In this document: positions 5,927-6,298 of the stretch, in pieces
Layout of the letters: the number at the start of each line of letters is the position of its first letter
Position numbering within the stretch: position 1 is the stretch's first letter
From: JBLHKE01 sp047619485
Lineage (GTDB): Bacteria > Verrucomicrobiota > Verrucomicrobiia > Verrucomicrobiales > DEV007
DNA: 6,298 nucleotides
Direction: 5' to 3'
NCBI GenBank assembly: GCA_047619485.1
Contig: JBLHKE010000472.1
Span: 1 to 6,298 of the forward strand
Notes under the pieces: generated by a model
Told to the model about the DNA's origin: nothing
What the model saw: the letters and a program-made list of their open reading frames with translations, nothing else
Databases searched by the model: none
Position numbers and translations under genes: made by a program

Positions 5927-5950
5927 ATTTTTTCGTATTCTGGAAAAAAT
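5927..5950. repeat. AT-rich perfect inverted repeat between the kinase and SHD1 genes
   Basis: ATTTTTTC (5927-5934) and GAAAAAAT (5943-5950) are perfect 8-bp inverted copies around an 8-nt loop, 22 bp after the kinase stop. The right arm is not followed by a T-run and the stem has a single G-C pair, so it is a poor intrinsic terminator on the plus strand. It could weakly stop transcription, or be an operator or UP-like element for the downstream gene. Confidence 0.45.
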
Positions 5951-6026
5951 ACAAGAGGCTGTTTAGAATGCAGAATCGGCTCGGTTTAGGGGGGGCAAGA
6001 TCGTCTTGAACCTCTCGAAAACTCTT

Positions 6027-6298
6027 ATGAAAATGAAAATCCACAGTGCCAAAATGCGATTGCCATTGGCCCTCATAGCGATAGCCTGTTTAGCCCTACT
6101 GCTGGCGCCGAGCGCTGGCGCGCGCACTTGGACGAGCGCCGACGGCACGCGGACCTTTGAAGCCGAACTGCAATCCTACGATGCAGCGAGCGGAGAAGTC
6201 CGCGTGATCCTGCTGCCCAACCGCAAGCGGATGATGTTCATGCAGGAGAAACTCTCGGCGGATGACCTCGCGTGGCTGAAAAAGAACGCCGGCAAGCC
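6027..6298 (+). CDS. Secreted SHD1-domain-like protein, N-terminal part (3' end outside window)
   Basis: Ninety complete codons are visible from ATG 6027, and the frame runs off the right edge. Residues 1-32 form a signal peptide: basic start (MKMK, K9, R11), hydrophobic core at about 12-27, and an AGA cleavage site before Arg33. Cys21 is inside the hydrophobic core without a good lipobox, so a lipoprotein is unlikely. The mature start RTWTSADGTRTFEAEL (33-48), then a strand pair and LSADDLAWL (76-84), matches the SHD1 (SLA1 homology 1) pattern frequent in secreted proteins of Planctomycetes and Verrucomicrobia, in which W-T-x-x-x-G-x-x-x-x-A-x-L opens the domain. Its role is not established. 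ATG 6027 has no clear ribosome site; ATG 6054 also gives a good signal peptide, and in-frame TTG 6006 lies 10 bp after a run of seven Gs (5989-5995). It is 122 bp after the kinase, same strand, so co-transcription is possible but unproven. Confidence 0.7.
   Translation, partial: MKMKIHSAKMRLPLALIAIACLALLLAPSAGARTWTSADGTRTFEAELQSYDAASGEVRVILLPNRKRMMFMQEKLSADDLAWLKKNAGK

Noticed and set aside
5927..5950. Intrinsic terminator after the kinase
   Set aside because: The stem is almost all A-T and there is no U-tract after the right arm, so it is listed only as an inverted repeat.
6087..6089. Lipoprotein signal with Cys21 in the last gene
   Set aside because: The residues before Cys are AIA with no Leu at -3, and the hydrophobic core continues past it to an AGA cleavage site; a standard signal peptide fits better.

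Overview
The window looks like part of the chromosome of a PVC-group bacterium, most likely Verrucomicrobiota. Three things point there: a secreted metzincin with a PEP-CTERM-type sorting tail, an ECF sigma factor fused translationally to a transmembrane Hanks-type Ser/Thr kinase with an LRR-like tail, and the start of a secreted SHD1-type protein. The assignment rests on recognising families by eye, not on a database search. No rRNA, tRNA, CRISPR array or intact mobile element was seen.

Layout: (1) 1-494, plus strand, the 3' end of a metzincin-like protease with an HExxHxxGxxD zinc site, a Met-turn and a C-terminal sorting/anchor segment. (2) 508-2181, minus strand, a 557-residue membrane-anchored alpha-helical TPR-like protein of unknown function, convergent with the protease and only 13 bp from it. 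(3) 2182-3134, about 1 kb without a convincing intact gene. It holds the last 52 codons of an integrase-core transposase (2724-2882), a strong G-quadruplex motif (2640-2658) and several small palindromes. (4) 3135-3163, a very good sigma70-type promoter (CTGACA, 17 bp, TAGAAT with an extended -10 TG) placed to drive the next two genes. (5) 3251-3868, an ECF-type sigma factor, and 3865-5904, a 679-residue Ser/Thr kinase, joined by an ATGA overlap. (6) 6027 to the window end, a secreted protein with a signal peptide and the start of an SHD1-like domain.

The sigma-kinase pair is the heart of the window. The likely logic is that a sensor kinase spanning the inner membrane controls its co-translated sigma factor, with no anti-sigma gene beside it. 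The kinase is unusual. The lysine expected in beta-strand 3 (VAIK) is replaced by alanine (VAMA), and a lysine sits instead at the third glycine position of the glycine-rich loop (GGMK). This is the same relocation that defines eukaryotic WNK kinases. The sigma factor carries Thr64 in region 2.2, where an acidic residue is common, so it is a candidate phosphoacceptor. The kinase also has three tandem 14-residue coiled-coil repeats right after its membrane helix. The downstream SHD1 gene could be separate or a target of the system; the sequence alone does not decide.
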